DNA of 64,000 bases from Streptomyces rubrogriseus (GCF_027947575.1 NZ_CP116256.1:2418001-2482000); one strand, 5' to 3'. Positions 1 to 9,410 are shown, counted from the first letter of the stretch. Numbers and translations are program-made. Notes: a model not told the origin generated them from the letters alone.

Positions 1-376
1 GTACTTCGCCGACCACCCCGACCTGGGCCGGGCGGTCCGGATGATCTCGGCCGACGAGGACAACCACCTCGCCTACTCCCACGAGGAACTGCTGCGCTAC
101 GCCGCCGCCGGGCACGGCCCGTACATCCGGCGCACCCTGCGCGAGTGCGCGCTCGCCGAGATCCGCGTCCACCGCGACGTCAGCCTCGCGGTGATGGCGC
201 ACATGGGACGCCTCCTCGGCTGGTCGCGCACCAGGTCGGCGCTGCTCGCGGCGGGCATCCACGCGATGTACGCCGCCGAGCGGCTCGCCGGCTGGCGCCG
301 CATGGTGACCCTGCGGACGCCCGAACGGCGCGACGCGCTCGGCGGACCCGCCACGGCGGCCCCCGAGGTCGCCTGA
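1..376 (+). CDS. Ferritin-like domain protein, C-terminal part (cut by window start)
   Basis: The reading frame is open from base 2 and stops with TGA at 374-376, so only about the last 124 residues are present. The visible part is helical and rich in acidic residues and histidine, with E-D-N-H and H-E-E groups early and an E...E...H pattern in the next helix. This resembles the metal-binding helices of the ferritin-like superfamily. An internal ATG at 41 lies within the conserved stretch, so it is unlikely to be the true start. The gene converges on the CorA-type gene, with only 15 bases between the two stops. The metal, substrate and role cannot be read from the fragment. Confidence 0.6.
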   Translation, partial: YFADHPDLGRAVRMISADEDNHLAYSHEELLRYAAAGHGPYIRRTLRECALAEIRVHRDVSLAVMAHMGRLLGWSRTRSALLAAGIHAMYAAERLAGWRRMVTLRTPERRDALGGPATAAPEVA

Positions 377-391
377 GGCCGCCTGGGCCCC

Positions 392-1396
392 CTACAGCCA
401 GCCCCGGTGCTTGAACTGCCGGTACAGCAGCAGCTCCAGGACGGCCATCAGCGCGATCACCGCCGGGTAGCCCCACACCCAGTGCAGCTCCGGCATGTGG
501 TCGAAGTTCATGCCGTAGATCCCCGCGACCATCGTCGGGACCGCGGCCATGGCCGCCCACGCCGAGATCTTCCGCATGTCGTCGTTCTGCCGGACGCTCG
601 TCTGCGCCAGGTGCGCCGACAGGATGTCCGAGACCAGCCGGTCCAGGCTCTCCACCGACTCGTTCACGCGCGTGAGGTGGTCGCTCACGTCCCGGAAGAA
701 CGGCCGCGCCCGGTCGTTCACGAACGGCACGCCGCCGCCGTACACCCCGGTGCCCGCCAGCCGGGCCAGCGGGGGCGCGAGCGGACCCGTCGCCCGGCGG
801 AACTCCAGCACCTGCCGCTTGAAGGTGTAGATCCGCGACGCGGTGTGCCGGGAACCGCCGCCGTCCGGCGAGAAGACCTCCGCCTCCAGCTCCTCCAGGT
901 CCGTCTGCAGCTCGACCGCCACGTCCAGGTAGTGGTCGACGGTGGCGTCCGCTATCGCGTACAGGACCGCGGTGGGACCCTTCCCCAGCAGTTCCGGTTC
1001 GTGCTCCAGACGCCGCCGTACGGCCTTCAGCGGCGAGCCCTCGCCGTGCCGGACGACGACCGCGAAGGCGTCGCCCAGGAAGATCATGAGTTCGCCGGTG
1101 GAGACGGCGTCGCTGTCCGGCTCGTACACCACCGGCTTGAGGACGGCGAAGACCGAGTCGTCGTACACCTCCAGCTTGGGCCGCTGATGCGCCTTGAGGG
1201 CGTCCTCCACCGCCAGCGGGTGCAGCCCGAACTCCTGGCTGACCAGCTCGAACTCCTTCTCCGTCGGCTCGTGCAGGCCGATCCAGACGAACCCGCCGGC
1301 CTCCCGTGCCTCGCCGAGCGCGTCGGAGAAGTCCTCGGGCCCGTCGGTGCGGCGCCCGTCCCGGTAGATGGCGCAGTCGACGATCACCGAACCCAT
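392..1396 (-). CDS. corA: CorA family divalent-cation (Mg2+/Co2+) transporter
   Basis: The 334-residue product has the CorA layout: a long soluble N-terminal half, then two closely spaced C-terminal membrane helices. The signature Y-G-M-N loop is at about residues 294-297, just after the first helix, and the protein ends with a short basic tail (K-H-R-G-W-L). CorA proteins are pentameric inner-membrane channels for Mg2+ and sometimes Co2+ or Ni2+. The ATG at 1396 is divergent from the phosphomutase-like gene, with 52 bases between the two starts. Family membership is secure, but which ion is carried in vivo is not shown by the sequence. Confidence 0.88.
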   Translation of the reverse strand: MGSVIVDCAIYRDGRRTDGPEDFSDALGEAREAGGFVWIGLHEPTEKEFELVSQEFGLHPLAVEDALKAHQRPKLEVYDDSVFAVLKPVVYEPDSDAVSTGELMIFLGDAFAVVVRHGEGSPLKAVRRRLEHEPELLGKGPTAVLYAIADATVDHYLDVAVELQTDLEELEAEVFSPDGGGSRHTASRIYTFKRQVLEFRRATGPLAPPLARLAGTGVYGGGVPFVNDRARPFFRDVSDHLTRVNESVESLDRLVSDILSAHLAQTSVRQNDDMRKISAWAAMAAVPTMVAGIYGMNFDHMPELHWVWGYPAVIALMAVLELLLYRQFKHRGWL

Positions 1397-1436
1397 TCTC
1401 CCCTCGTCCCGGCGCCCCTGTACCGCGCCGTACGCC

Positions 1437-1442
1437 TACCCT
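1437..1442 (+). promoter_or_regulatory. Putative -10 element (TACCCT) for a leaderless transcript
   Basis: TACCCT ends exactly six bases before the ATG at 1449. Transcription would therefore begin at or next to the start codon, giving a leaderless mRNA. No Shine-Dalgarno sequence precedes this ATG, which fits. The same TANNNT-N6-ATG arrangement precedes mshC, trmI and pafA in this window. Confidence 0.45.
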
Positions 1443-1448
1443 GGCCGC

Positions 1449-2135
1449 ATGCCCACGCTGATCCTGGTTAGGCACGGACGTTCCACCGCCAACACCGAGG
1501 GGCTGCTCGCCGGCTGGACGCCCGGCGTCGCCCTCGACGAACGCGGCGCCGCGCAGGCCGCCGCGCTCCCCGGGCGGCTCGCCGGCCTGCCGCTCTCCGA
1601 GATCGTCACCAGCCCCCTGCAGCGCTGCCAGGAGACCCTCCGGCCGCTGCTCGACGCCCGGCCCGACCTGCGGGCCCACACCGACGAACGGATCGGGGAG
1701 TGCCACTACGGCGACTGGTCCGGCCGCAAGCTCGCCGAACTGGGGGACGAGCCCCTGATGGAGGTCGTGCAGGCGCACCCGTCCGCCGCGGCCTTCCCCG
1801 GCGGCGAGTCGATGCGCGCCATGCAGACCCGCGCCGCCGAGGCGGTACGCGAGTGGAACGCGCGCGTGGAGCGCGACCACGGCCCCGACGCCGTCTACCT
1901 CATGTGCTCCCACGGCGACATCATCAAGTCCCTCGTCGCCGAGGCACTCGGCCTCCACCTCGACCTCTTCCAGCGGATCTCGGTCGAGCCGTGCTCGGTC
2001 ACCGCCATCCGCTACACCCGGCTGCGCCCCTTCCTGGTCCGCCTCGGCGACACGGGCGACTTCGCCTCCCTGGCCCCGCGCGAGGAGCCGTCCGGTGACG
2101 AGGCACCGGTCGGGGGTGGTGCGGGCGCACCGTGA
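1449..2135 (+). CDS. Histidine phosphatase superfamily protein, MSMEG_4193-type phosphomutase-like
   Basis: The 228-residue protein opens with a beta strand running into R-H-G at residues 8-10, the phosphohistidine motif of the phosphoglycerate mutase/phosphatase fold. A second conserved His occurs in S-H-G-D near residue 156. ATG 1449 is chosen because the RHG strand must lie near the N-terminus and a -10 element sits six bases upstream; longer in-frame starts have no support. Genes of this subfamily characteristically accompany DUF3090 and mshC in actinobacteria, as here. The substrate is unknown, and a general phosphoglycerate mutase is less likely given the context. Confidence 0.85.
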   Translation: MPTLILVRHGRSTANTEGLLAGWTPGVALDERGAAQAAALPGRLAGLPLSEIVTSPLQRCQETLRPLLDARPDLRAHTDERIGECHYGDWSGRKLAELGDEPLMEVVQAHPSAAAFPGGESMRAMQTRAAEAVREWNARVERDHGPDAVYLMCSHGDIIKSLVAEALGLHLDLFQRISVEPCSVTAIRYTRLRPFLVRLGDTGDFASLAPREEPSGDEAPVGGGAGAP

Positions 2136-2220
2136 TCGTCCGCCGCAGTAGGGTGAACCGGTCGCGGCAGTGTCCCCGATCCCGATCTTCCGCTTTCCCC
2201 GACTCCCATGGAGACAGGAC

Positions 2221-2811
2221 GTGTCCCGTCAGGTGTTCCTCTACGACCAACCGGAACGTTTCGTGGCCGGTACGGTCGGGCTGCCCGGGCGCCGTACGTT
2301 CTTCCTCCAGGCCTCCGCCGGCTCCCGGGTGACCAGCGTGGCCCTGGAGAAGACCCAGGTCGCCGCCCTCGCCGAGCGCATGGACGAGCTTCTGGACGAG
2401 GTCGTACGGCGCAGCGGCGGCAGCACCGTCGTCCCCGCCACCGCGCCCACCGGGCCCGCCGACACGGCGCCGCTGGACACCCCCGTCGAGGAGGAGTTCA
2501 GGGTCGGCACCATGGCGCTGGCCTGGGACGGCGAGGACCAGCGCATGATCGTCGAGGCGCAGGCCCTCGTGGAGCTGGACGCCGAGTCCGAGGAGGACCT
2601 GGCGGAGGCCGAGGAACGGCTCCTCCAGGACGAGGAGAACGGCCCGCCGATGCTCCGGGTCCGCCTCACCGGCGCGCAGGCCAGGGCCTTCGCCAAGCGC
2701 GCCCTCGACGTCGTCAACGCCGGGCGGCCGCCGTGCCCGCTGTGCAGCCTCCCGCTCGACCCGGAAGGACACGTATGTCCGCGCCAGAACGGATACCGCC
2801 GCGGAGCGTGA
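2221..2811 (+). CDS. DUF3090 family protein
   Basis: The product is 196 residues starting from GTG 2221, which has a purine-rich GGAGACAGG just upstream. Starting there gives the usual DUF3090 opening V-S-R-Q-V-F-L-Y-D, whereas the upstream ATG at 2170 would add an unconserved tail. The C-terminus has a C-P-L-C pair and a further Cys (H-V-C-P), which could bind a metal. It is followed by a 37-base overlap with the next gene. The function is unknown; the family is restricted to actinobacteria and travels with the phosphomutase-like gene, the kinase-like gene and mshC. Confidence 0.85.
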   Translation: MSRQVFLYDQPERFVAGTVGLPGRRTFFLQASAGSRVTSVALEKTQVAALAERMDELLDEVVRRSGGSTVVPATAPTGPADTAPLDTPVEEEFRVGTMALAWDGEDQRMIVEAQALVELDAESEEDLAEAEERLLQDEENGPPMLRVRLTGAQARAFAKRALDVVNAGRPPCPLCSLPLDPEGHVCPRQNGYRRGA

Positions 2812-3605
2812 CCACCGACGCGGCGGCGGCCGAACTGCTCGCCCTGGGCGAACTGACCGTGCGCGGACGCATCCGTGACGCCTCCAACGCGGCCCTGTAC
2901 TGCACGGTGACGCACGAAGGACGCGAGGCGGCCTGCGTCTACAAGCCGGTCGCCGGGGAGCGCCCGCTGTGGGACTTCCCCGACGGCACCCTCGCCCAGC
3001 GCGAGGTCGCCGCCTACGAGGTCTCCGAAGCCACCGGCTGGGGCCTGGTCCCGCCCACCGTGCTGCGCGACGGCCCGTACGGCGAGGGCATGGTCCAGCT
3101 GTGGATCGAGACCGTGCCGGAGACGGAGCTGCTCGCCCTGGTGGACGAGGAGGAACCCGGCGCCGGCTGGAAGGCGATCGCCCTCGCCGAGGTCGGCGAG
3201 GGCCGCACCGCCCTGCTCGTCCACGCCGACGACGCACGGCTGCGCCGGCTCGCCGTACTCGACGCCGTGATCAACAACGCCGACCGCAAGGGCGGCCACC
3301 TGCTGCCCGCCGCGGGGGAGCGGCTGTACGGCATCGACCACGGGGTCACCTTCAACGCCGAGAACAAGCTGCGCACCCTGCTGTGGGGCTGGGCGGGCGA
3401 CCCCCTCACCGACGAGGCCCTGGCGGTGCTCGACGCCCTCAGGCAGGCGCTGAAGGACGGCGGCAGCCTGGCCCTCCGGCTCGCCGCGCTCATCACGCCC
3501 GCCGAGCTCGACGCCACGCGCGCGCGGGTCGACGCCCTGCTGGCCTCCGGCAAGCACCCCGAGCCCAGCGGCGAGTGGCCGGCCATCCCCTGGCCGCCCG
3601 TGTAG
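2775..3605 (+). CDS. SCO1664-family (TIGR03843-type) PI3/4-kinase-like protein
   Basis: The 276-residue protein resembles the actinobacterial family with a degenerate phosphatidylinositol 3-/4-kinase-like fold. A nucleotide-binding-like region lies around residues 48-60 (E-A-A-C-V-Y-K-P), with V-I-N-N-A-D-R-K near residue 165 and G-I-D-H-G near residue 190, which look like the catalytic N...D and metal-binding D of this fold. ATG 2775 has GGAAGGA upstream and lies inside the DUF3090 gene, so the two are translationally coupled. Substrate and pathway are unknown. Linkage to mshC suggests, but does not prove, a role in mycothiol or inositol-containing metabolites. Confidence 0.82.
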   Translation: MSAPERIPPRSVTTDAAAAELLALGELTVRGRIRDASNAALYCTVTHEGREAACVYKPVAGERPLWDFPDGTLAQREVAAYEVSEATGWGLVPPTVLRDGPYGEGMVQLWIETVPETELLALVDEEEPGAGWKAIALAEVGEGRTALLVHADDARLRRLAVLDAVINNADRKGGHLLPAAGERLYGIDHGVTFNAENKLRTLLWGWAGDPLTDEALAVLDALRQALKDGGSLALRLAALITPAELDATRARVDALLASGKHPEPSGEWPAIPWPPV

Positions 3606-3695
3606 ACCTCCGATGCCACACCGGCCGGTGGTGCGCAAGAGCGCCTTACCGGCCATCCGGCCCGGTCCGGTTCGTGTACGGAACATCCGTCCGGT

Positions 3696-3701
3696 TAGGC
3701 T
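3696..3701 (+). promoter_or_regulatory. Putative -10 element (TAGGCT) of leaderless mshC
   Basis: TAGGCT is followed by exactly six bases and then the mshC ATG at 3708. No Shine-Dalgarno sequence is seen, so the transcript is probably leaderless. A clear -35 hexamer is not recognisable. Confidence 0.45.
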
Positions 3702-3707
3702 CATGAC

Positions 3708-4937
3708 ATGCATGCCTGGCCCGCTTCCGAGGTCCCCGCCCTGCCTGGTCAGGGCCGCGACCTGAGGATCCACGACACCGCGACCGGCGGCCCCGTCACC
3801 CTCGACCCCGGTCCCGTCGCCCGTATCTACGTCTGCGGCATCACGCCGTACGACGCCACCCACATGGGTCACGCGGCGACCTACAACGCGTTCGACCTCG
3901 TGCAGCGCGTGTGGCTCGACACCAAGCGGCAGGTCCACTACGTCCAGAACGTCACCGACGTGGACGACCCGCTCCTGGAGCGGGCCGTGCGCGACGGGGT
4001 CGACTGGACCGCCCTCGCCGAGCAGGAGACCGCCCTCTTCCGCGAGGACATGACGGCGCTGCGGATGCTCCCGCCGCAGCACTACATAGGCGCCGTCGAG
4101 GCCATACCCGGCATCGTCCCGCTCGTCGAGCGGCTGCGTGACGCCGGCGCGGCCTACGAGCTGGACGGCGACACCTACTTCTCCGTCGAGGCGGACCCGC
4201 ACTTCGGCGGCGTCTCCCACCTCGACGCCGCCACCATGCGGCTGCTCTCCGCCGAGCGCGGCGGCGACCCCGACCGGCCCGGCAAGAAGAACCCGCTCGA
4301 CCCGATGCTGTGGATGGCCGCCCGCGAGGGCGAGCCCAGCTGGGACGGCGGCACGCTCGGCCGCGGGCGCCCCGGCTGGCACATCGAGTGCGTCGCCATC
4401 GCCCTCGACCACCTCGGCATGGGCTTCGACGTCCAGGGCGGCGGCTCCGACCTGGCCTTCCCGCACCACGAGATGGGCGCCTCGCACGCCCAGGCCCTCA
4501 CCGGCGAGTTCCCCATGGCCAAGGCGTACGTGCACGCCGGCATGGTCGGTCTCGACGGCGAGAAGATGTCCAAGTCCAAGGGCAACCTGGTCTTCGTGTC
4601 CCAGCTGCGCCGCGAGGGCGTCGACCCGGCCGCCATCCGGCTCACGCTGCTCGCCCACCACTACCGCTCCGACTGGGAGTGGACCGACCAGGTGCTCCAG
4701 GACGCGCTCGCCCGCCTCGACCGCTGGCGCGCCGCCGTCTCCCGCCCCGACGGCCCGCCCGCCGAGGCCCTGGTGGAGCAGATCCGCGAGGCCCTCGCGA
4801 ACGACCTGGACTCCCCGGCCGCCCTCGCCGCGGTCGACCGCTGGGCCGCCCTCCAGCAGGAAACCGGCGGCACGGACATCGGCGCGCCGGGCGTGGTCTC
4901 CCGAGCGGTGGACGCGCTGCTGGGCGTAGCGCTGTAA
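3708..4937 (+). CDS. mshC: MshC, cysteine:glucosaminyl-inositol ligase (mycothiol synthesis)
   Basis: MshC joins L-cysteine to GlcN-inositol using ATP, the penultimate step of mycothiol synthesis in the cytoplasm. The 409-residue protein is a cysteinyl-tRNA synthetase paralogue. A zinc-ligand Cys at residue 43 is followed by the HIGH-like H-M-G-H at 52-55, and KMSKS is present at 286-290. It is shorter than a true CysS and lacks the C-terminal tRNA-binding extension, which favours MshC over cysS. The upstream partner genes are the usual actinobacterial mshC neighbours. A perfect 20-bp hairpin follows the stop codon. Confidence 0.93.
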   Translation: MHAWPASEVPALPGQGRDLRIHDTATGGPVTLDPGPVARIYVCGITPYDATHMGHAATYNAFDLVQRVWLDTKRQVHYVQNVTDVDDPLLERAVRDGVDWTALAEQETALFREDMTALRMLPPQHYIGAVEAIPGIVPLVERLRDAGAAYELDGDTYFSVEADPHFGGVSHLDAATMRLLSAERGGDPDRPGKKNPLDPMLWMAAREGEPSWDGGTLGRGRPGWHIECVAIALDHLGMGFDVQGGGSDLAFPHHEMGASHAQALTGEFPMAKAYVHAGMVGLDGEKMSKSKGNLVFVSQLRREGVDPAAIRLTLLAHHYRSDWEWTDQVLQDALARLDRWRAAVSRPDGPPAEALVEQIREALANDLDSPAALAAVDRWAALQQETGGTDIGAPGVVSRAVDALLGVAL

Positions 4938-4952
4938 ACAGGCGTACAGACC

Positions 4953-4996
4953 GAAGGAACCGGGGCCGCTTCTCCGGAAGCGGCCCCGGTTCCTTC
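4953..4996. terminator. Bidirectional intrinsic terminator between mshC and the PAC2 gene
   Basis: Two perfect 20-base arms (4953-4972 and 4977-4996) are separated by a four-base loop. The hairpin lies between two convergent stop codons, 15 bases after mshC and 2 bases from the PAC2 stop. It has no long T-run, as is common in Streptomyces. Confidence 0.85.
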
Positions 4997-4998
4997 GC

Positions 4999-6006
4999 TC
5001 AGTCCTCCGACGACTCCTCGTCGTCCCCGCCCGCCTTCGGCGGCTTCGGCGGCCGGCTCCGCCCACTCGGGTTGTCCCGCAGGAACGGCGCCCCGGTCGG
5101 CCCGTCACCGCCGTCCGCCGTGGCGTGTCCGCCGGGACCCCCGGGCCCGGGCCCGCCCGGCCCCGACCCGTCCCGCCGCCGCAGATACCGCTCGAACTCC
5201 CGCGCGATCGCCTCGCCCGACGCCTCCGGCAGCTCCGCCGTGTCCCGGGCCTCCTCCAGCGACTGCACGTACTCGGCGACCTCGGTGTCCTCGGCGGCCA
5301 GCTGGTCCACGCCCACCTGCCAGGCACGCGCGTCCTCGGGCAGCTCGCCCAGCGGCACCCGCACGCCGATCAGGTCCTCCAGCCGGTTCAGCAGGGCCAG
5401 CGTGGCCTTCGGGTTCGGCGGCTGCGAGACGTAGTGCGGCACCGCCGCCCACAGCGACACGGCCGGCACGCCCGCGTGCGTGCACGCCTCCTGGAGGATG
5501 CCGACGATGCCCGTGGGCCCCTCGTACTTGGTCTCCTCCAGGTCCATGCGCCGCGCCAGGTCGGCGTCCGACGTGGTCCCGCTGATCGGGACCGGACGGG
5601 TGTGCGGCGTGTCGCCCAGCAGCGCGCCCAGGACGACCACCAGCTCGACGCCCAGCTCGTGGGCGAAGCCGAGCAGCTCGTTGCAGAACGAGCGCCAGCG
5701 CATGGACGGTTCGATGCCACGGACGAGCACGAGGTCGCGCGGTTTGTCGCCGCCGACCCGGACCACCGACAGCCTGGTCGTCGGCCAGGTGATCTTGCGG
5801 ACGCCGTCCTCCATGAACACCGTGGGACGGTTGACCTGGAAGTCGTAGTAGTCCTCGGCGTCCAGCGCCGCGAACACCTCGCCCTTCCACTCCCTGTCGA
5901 GATGCGCGACCGCGGTGGAGGCGGCGTCACCGGCATCGTTCCAGCCCTCGAACGCGGCCACCATGACCGGGTCGACCAGCTCGGGAACCCCCTCGAGCTC
6001 GATCAC
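4999..6006 (-). CDS. PAC2 (proteasome assembly chaperone 2) family protein
   Basis: The 335-residue protein belongs to the PAC2 family, with the typical opening I-E-L-E-G-V-P-E-L and F-E-G-W-N-D-A-G-D near residue 20. The C-terminal third is acidic, Pro/Gly-rich and probably disordered. GTG 6006 is chosen because GGAGG lies eight bases upstream; the longer upstream frame is unconserved. PAC2 proteins in archaea and eukaryotes are linked to proteasome assembly, but the actinobacterial members have no settled role. The gene follows the glp operon on the same strand with a hairpin between, so it could be partly co-transcribed with it. Confidence 0.85.
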   Translation of the reverse strand: MIELEGVPELVDPVMVAAFEGWNDAGDAASTAVAHLDREWKGEVFAALDAEDYYDFQVNRPTVFMEDGVRKITWPTTRLSVVRVGGDKPRDLVLVRGIEPSMRWRSFCNELLGFAHELGVELVVVLGALLGDTPHTRPVPISGTTSDADLARRMDLEETKYEGPTGIVGILQEACTHAGVPAVSLWAAVPHYVSQPPNPKATLALLNRLEDLIGVRVPLGELPEDARAWQVGVDQLAAEDTEVAEYVQSLEEARDTAELPEASGEAIAREFERYLRRRDGSGPGGPGPGGPGGHATADGGDGPTGAPFLRDNPSGRSRPPKPPKAGGDDEESSED

Positions 6007-6086
6007 CCAGCGCCTCCTTCCGACGTGCCCTCGCGTACCCCCCAACCTTACGGCGTGCCGAGGGGCCGCCCGCAGCCCCTGTGCAC

Positions 6087-6111
6087 GGGGCAGTGAACGG
6101 ATCACTGCCCC
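6087..6111 (-). terminator. Hairpin downstream of glpD
   Basis: A perfect 10-bp stem (6087-6096 with 6102-6111) and five-base loop lie about 47 bases beyond the glpD stop and before the PAC2 start. It is a probable end or attenuation point of the glycerol operon transcript. Confidence 0.6.
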
Positions 6112-6157
6112 GTCCCCGGGGTCCGGACACCCGCCGCGCGGTGCGGAGACGCGGGCC

Positions 6158-7774
6158 CTACTTCTTGTCCAGCACGTCCTGGACCTGCGCGCGGACGTCG
6201 TCCGTGGCCAGGCCGCGGATCGTCAGGGTCGTACGGCGGCGCAGCACGTCGTCCGCCGTCTCGGCCCACTCGTTGTCCCGGGCCCACACGACCTGCGCCC
6301 AGATCTCCGGGGCGTCCGGGTGGACGCGCTGCGCCAGCTCCGGGCTCTCGTTCGCGAGCCGGGCGATGTCGAAGGCGAGCGAACCGTAGTGCGTGGCCAG
6401 GTGCCTGGCGGTGTCCGCCGCCATGCGCGGGCCGGGCGCCGAACCGTCCACCAGCAGCCGGTGGGCGACCGCGCGCGGGTTGGCGACGCCGGGCAGCGGC
6501 AGCTTCTTCGGCAGCGACGCGATCGGCTCGAAGTCGTCGCCCAGCGGGTGGCCCGGCAGCGCCTCCAGCTTCTTCATCACCGTACGGCCGATGTGGCGGA
6601 AGGTGGTCCACTTGCCGCCGGCGACGGACAGCATGCCGCCCCGGCCCTCGGTCACCACCGTCTCCCGCTTGGCCTTCGCCGTGTCGCCGGGACCGCCCGG
6701 CAGCACCCGCAGACCCGCGAAGGAGTACGTGATGAGGTCCCGGTCGAGCTGCTGGTCGCGGATGGAGAACGCGGCCTCGTCCAGGATCTGGGTTATGTCC
6801 TTGTCGTTGACCGCGACGTCCGCCGGGTCGCCCTCGAACTCCTCGTCGGTGGTGCCGAGCAGCAGCATGTCCTCCCAGGGGAGGGCGAAGGTGATCCGGT
6901 ACTTGTCGATCGGGGTGGCCAGCGCCGCCTTCCACGGCGCGGTGCGCTTGAGCACCAGGTGCGCGCCCTTGGAGAGCCGGATCGACGGCGCCGCGGCCGG
7001 GTCCTCCATGCGGCGCAGGTGGTCGACCCACGGGCCGGTGGCGTTGAGCACCAGGCGGGCGTTCACGCCGAACTCGTCGCCGGACAGCCGGTCCTTCAGC
7101 TCGGCGCCGGTCACCCGGCCGTTGGTGAAGCGCAGGCCGGTGACCTCGGCGTGGTTGAGGACCACCGCGCCGGACTCGACCGCCGCGCGGACGGTCATCA
7201 GGGCCATGCGGGCGTCGTTCATCTGGTCGTCGCCGTACACGGCCACGGCCTTGAGGTTGTCGGTGCGCAGCTCCGGCACGTCCTGCGCGGCCTTGGCCGG
7301 CGAGAGCAGGTGGCCGACGCCGTCGCCGAAGGCGGACAGCGCCGAGTACGCGAAGACGCCGGCCCCGAGCTTCGCCGCGCCGTGCGGCCCGCCCTTGTAC
7401 ACGGGGAGGTAGAAGGTGAGCGGGTTCGCCAGGTGGGGGGCCACCTGGCGGGAGACCGCACGGCGTTCGAAGTGGTTCTCCGCCACCAGCTTCACCGCGC
7501 CGGTCTGCAGGTAGCGCAGTCCGCCGTGGAGCAGCTTGGAGGAGGCGGAGGAGGTGGCGCCGGCGAAGTCGCCGGCGTCGACCACGGCCACCCTGAGACC
7601 GGACTGCGCGGCGTGCCAGGCGGTGGAGATGCCCAGGATGCCGCCGCCGATCACGAGAAGGTCGTACGACGCCTTGGAGAGCTGCTCCCGGGTCTCGGCC
7701 CGGCTCGGGTTGGAGCCGGAGGCCGGGTGCGTACCCAGGGCAGGCACGGACTGCAGGGTGGACTGAGTGGTCAT
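6158..7774 (-). CDS. glpD: GlpD, aerobic glycerol-3-phosphate dehydrogenase
   Basis: The enzyme oxidises sn-glycerol-3-phosphate to dihydroxyacetone phosphate with FAD and passes electrons to the quinone pool at the membrane. In the 538-residue product the Rossmann dinucleotide motif G-G-G-I-L-G is at about residues 43-48, and S-S-K-L-L-H-G-G-L-R-Y is near residue 80, a hallmark of GlpD/GlpO. L-L-L-G-T-T-D marks the substrate domain. It is the last gene of a glpF-glpK-glpD operon, 8 bases after glpK, and corresponds to gylB of the S. coelicolor gyl operon. A longer non-catalytic N-terminus of about 35 residues precedes the FAD fold. Confidence 0.95.
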   Translation of the reverse strand: MTTQSTLQSVPALGTHPASGSNPSRAETREQLSKASYDLLVIGGGILGISTAWHAAQSGLRVAVVDAGDFAGATSSASSKLLHGGLRYLQTGAVKLVAENHFERRAVSRQVAPHLANPLTFYLPVYKGGPHGAAKLGAGVFAYSALSAFGDGVGHLLSPAKAAQDVPELRTDNLKAVAVYGDDQMNDARMALMTVRAAVESGAVVLNHAEVTGLRFTNGRVTGAELKDRLSGDEFGVNARLVLNATGPWVDHLRRMEDPAAAPSIRLSKGAHLVLKRTAPWKAALATPIDKYRITFALPWEDMLLLGTTDEEFEGDPADVAVNDKDITQILDEAAFSIRDQQLDRDLITYSFAGLRVLPGGPGDTAKAKRETVVTEGRGGMLSVAGGKWTTFRHIGRTVMKKLEALPGHPLGDDFEPIASLPKKLPLPGVANPRAVAHRLLVDGSAPGPRMAADTARHLATHYGSLAFDIARLANESPELAQRVHPDAPEIWAQVVWARDNEWAETADDVLRRRTTLTIRGLATDDVRAQVQDVLDKK

Positions 7775-7782
7775 GGTGGTTC

Positions 7783-9321
7783 TTACTCCTCGTCCTCGAG
7801 CCAGCCCATGGTCCGCTCGACGGCCTTGAGCCAGCTCTTGTACTCACGGTCGCGGGTGTCCGCGTCCATGCGGGGGGTCCACTCGGCGGCCCGCCGCCAG
7901 TTGGCGCGCAGGTCGTCGGTGCTGTTCCAGAAGCCGACGGCGAGACCGGCGGCGTAGGCGGCGCCGAGGCAGGTGGTCTCGGCGACCATCGGGCGCACCA
8001 CGGGGGCGTCCACGAAGTCGGCGAGGGTCTGCATCAGCAGGTTGTTGGAGGTCATGCCGCCGTCGACCTTGAGGGCGGTCAGCTCCACGCCGGAGTCCTT
8101 CGTCATGGCGTCCGCGATCTCCCGCGTCTGCCAGGCGGTGGCCTCCAGGACGGCGCGCGCGAGGTGCGCCTTGGTCACGTACCGGGTGAGGCCGGCGATC
8201 ACACCGCGGGCGTCGGAGCGCCAGTACGGGGCGAACAGGCCGGAGAAGGCCGGCACGAAGTAGGCGCCGCCGTTGTCCTCGACCGTCAGGGCCAGGGTCT
8301 CGATCTCGGCGGCGGTGGAGATCAGGCCCATCTGGTCGCGCATCCACTGCACCAGCGAACCGGTGACGGCGATCGAGCCCTCCAGGGCGTAGACCGTGTC
8401 CTGGTCGCCGATCTTGTAGCCGACGGTGGTCAGCAGGCCCGAGTAGGAGTTGATCAGCTTGTCACCGGTGTTCATCACCATGAAGGTGCCGGTGCCGTAC
8501 GTCGACTTGGTCTCGCCCTCGGAGAAACAGGTCTGGCCGAACAGGGCCGCCTGCTGGTCGCCGAGCGCCGAGGCGACCGGGATGCCGCCGAGCAGCTCGC
8601 CGAGGCGGCCGCCGGTGATCTCGCCGTACACCTCGGCGGAGGAGCGGATCTCGGGGAGCATCTGCATCGGGACGCCGATCGACTCGGCGATCTTCTCGTC
8701 CCACGCCATGGTGTGCAGGTTCATCAGCATGGTGCGGGAGGCGTTGGTGACGTCGGTGACGTGCTTGCCGCCGTTCACCCCGCCGGTCAGGTTCCAGATG
8801 ACCCAGGTGTCCATGGTGCCGAAGAGCAGGTCGCCCGCCTCGGCGCGCTCGCGCAGACCGTCGACGTTGTCGAGCAGCCAGCGGGCCTTGGGACCGGCGA
8901 AGTAGGAGGCGAGGGGCAGGCCGGTCTCGCGGCGGAAGCGGTCCTGGCCGACGTTGCGGCCGAGCTCCTTGCACAGGGCGTCGGTGCGGGTGTCCTGCCA
9001 GACGATGGCGTTGTGGACGGGCTCACCGGTGTTCCTGTCCCAGACGAGGGTGGTCTCGCGCTGGTTGGTGATGCCGATGGCCTTGATGTCGTCGCGGGTG
9101 ATGCCGGCCTTCTCGACGGCTCCGGCGACGACCTCCTGGACGTTGGTCCAGATCTCGGTGGCGTCGTGCTCGACCCAGCCCGGCTTGGGGAAGATCTGCT
9201 CGTGCTCCTTCTGGTCGACGGAGACGATGCGTCCGTCGCGGTCGAAGACGATGCAGCGCGAGGAGGTGGTGCCCTGGTCGATCGCGGCGATGAAGGGGCC
9301 TGCGGTGTGGGAGTCGGTCAC
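7783..9321 (-). CDS. glpK: GlpK, glycerol kinase
   Basis: The product phosphorylates glycerol with ATP to give sn-glycerol-3-phosphate, trapping it in the cell. It is a 512-residue FGGY-family kinase with [10 protein letters not shown] near residue 12 for phosphate binding. W-Q-D-T-R lies near residue 107, and the FGGY signature region with G-G-M-T-S-N-N is near residue 425. GTG 9321 is preceded by AGGAG at good spacing. The gene lies between glpF and glpD and corresponds to gylA of S. coelicolor. Expression is expected to be glycerol-inducible through GylR. Confidence 0.95.
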   Translation of the reverse strand: MTDSHTAGPFIAAIDQGTTSSRCIVFDRDGRIVSVDQKEHEQIFPKPGWVEHDATEIWTNVQEVVAGAVEKAGITRDDIKAIGITNQRETTLVWDRNTGEPVHNAIVWQDTRTDALCKELGRNVGQDRFRRETGLPLASYFAGPKARWLLDNVDGLRERAEAGDLLFGTMDTWVIWNLTGGVNGGKHVTDVTNASRTMLMNLHTMAWDEKIAESIGVPMQMLPEIRSSAEVYGEITGGRLGELLGGIPVASALGDQQAALFGQTCFSEGETKSTYGTGTFMVMNTGDKLINSYSGLLTTVGYKIGDQDTVYALEGSIAVTGSLVQWMRDQMGLISTAAEIETLALTVEDNGGAYFVPAFSGLFAPYWRSDARGVIAGLTRYVTKAHLARAVLEATAWQTREIADAMTKDSGVELTALKVDGGMTSNNLLMQTLADFVDAPVVRPMVAETTCLGAAYAAGLAVGFWNSTDDLRANWRRAAEWTPRMDADTRDREYKSWLKAVERTMGWLEDEE

Positions 9322-9410
9322 TGTGTGCTCCTGGGTTCCGTGGTGGGTGGCGGTGGCCGGTGCGTACGGCGCGTGGTCTGCGGCTCGATGATCGCCGAAG
9401 CGGGGCCCGC

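Noticed and set aside
3708..4937. Annotation as cysteinyl-tRNA synthetase
   Set aside because: The catalytic motifs are shared, but the length, the missing C-terminal tRNA domain and the mycothiol-type neighbourhood favour MshC.
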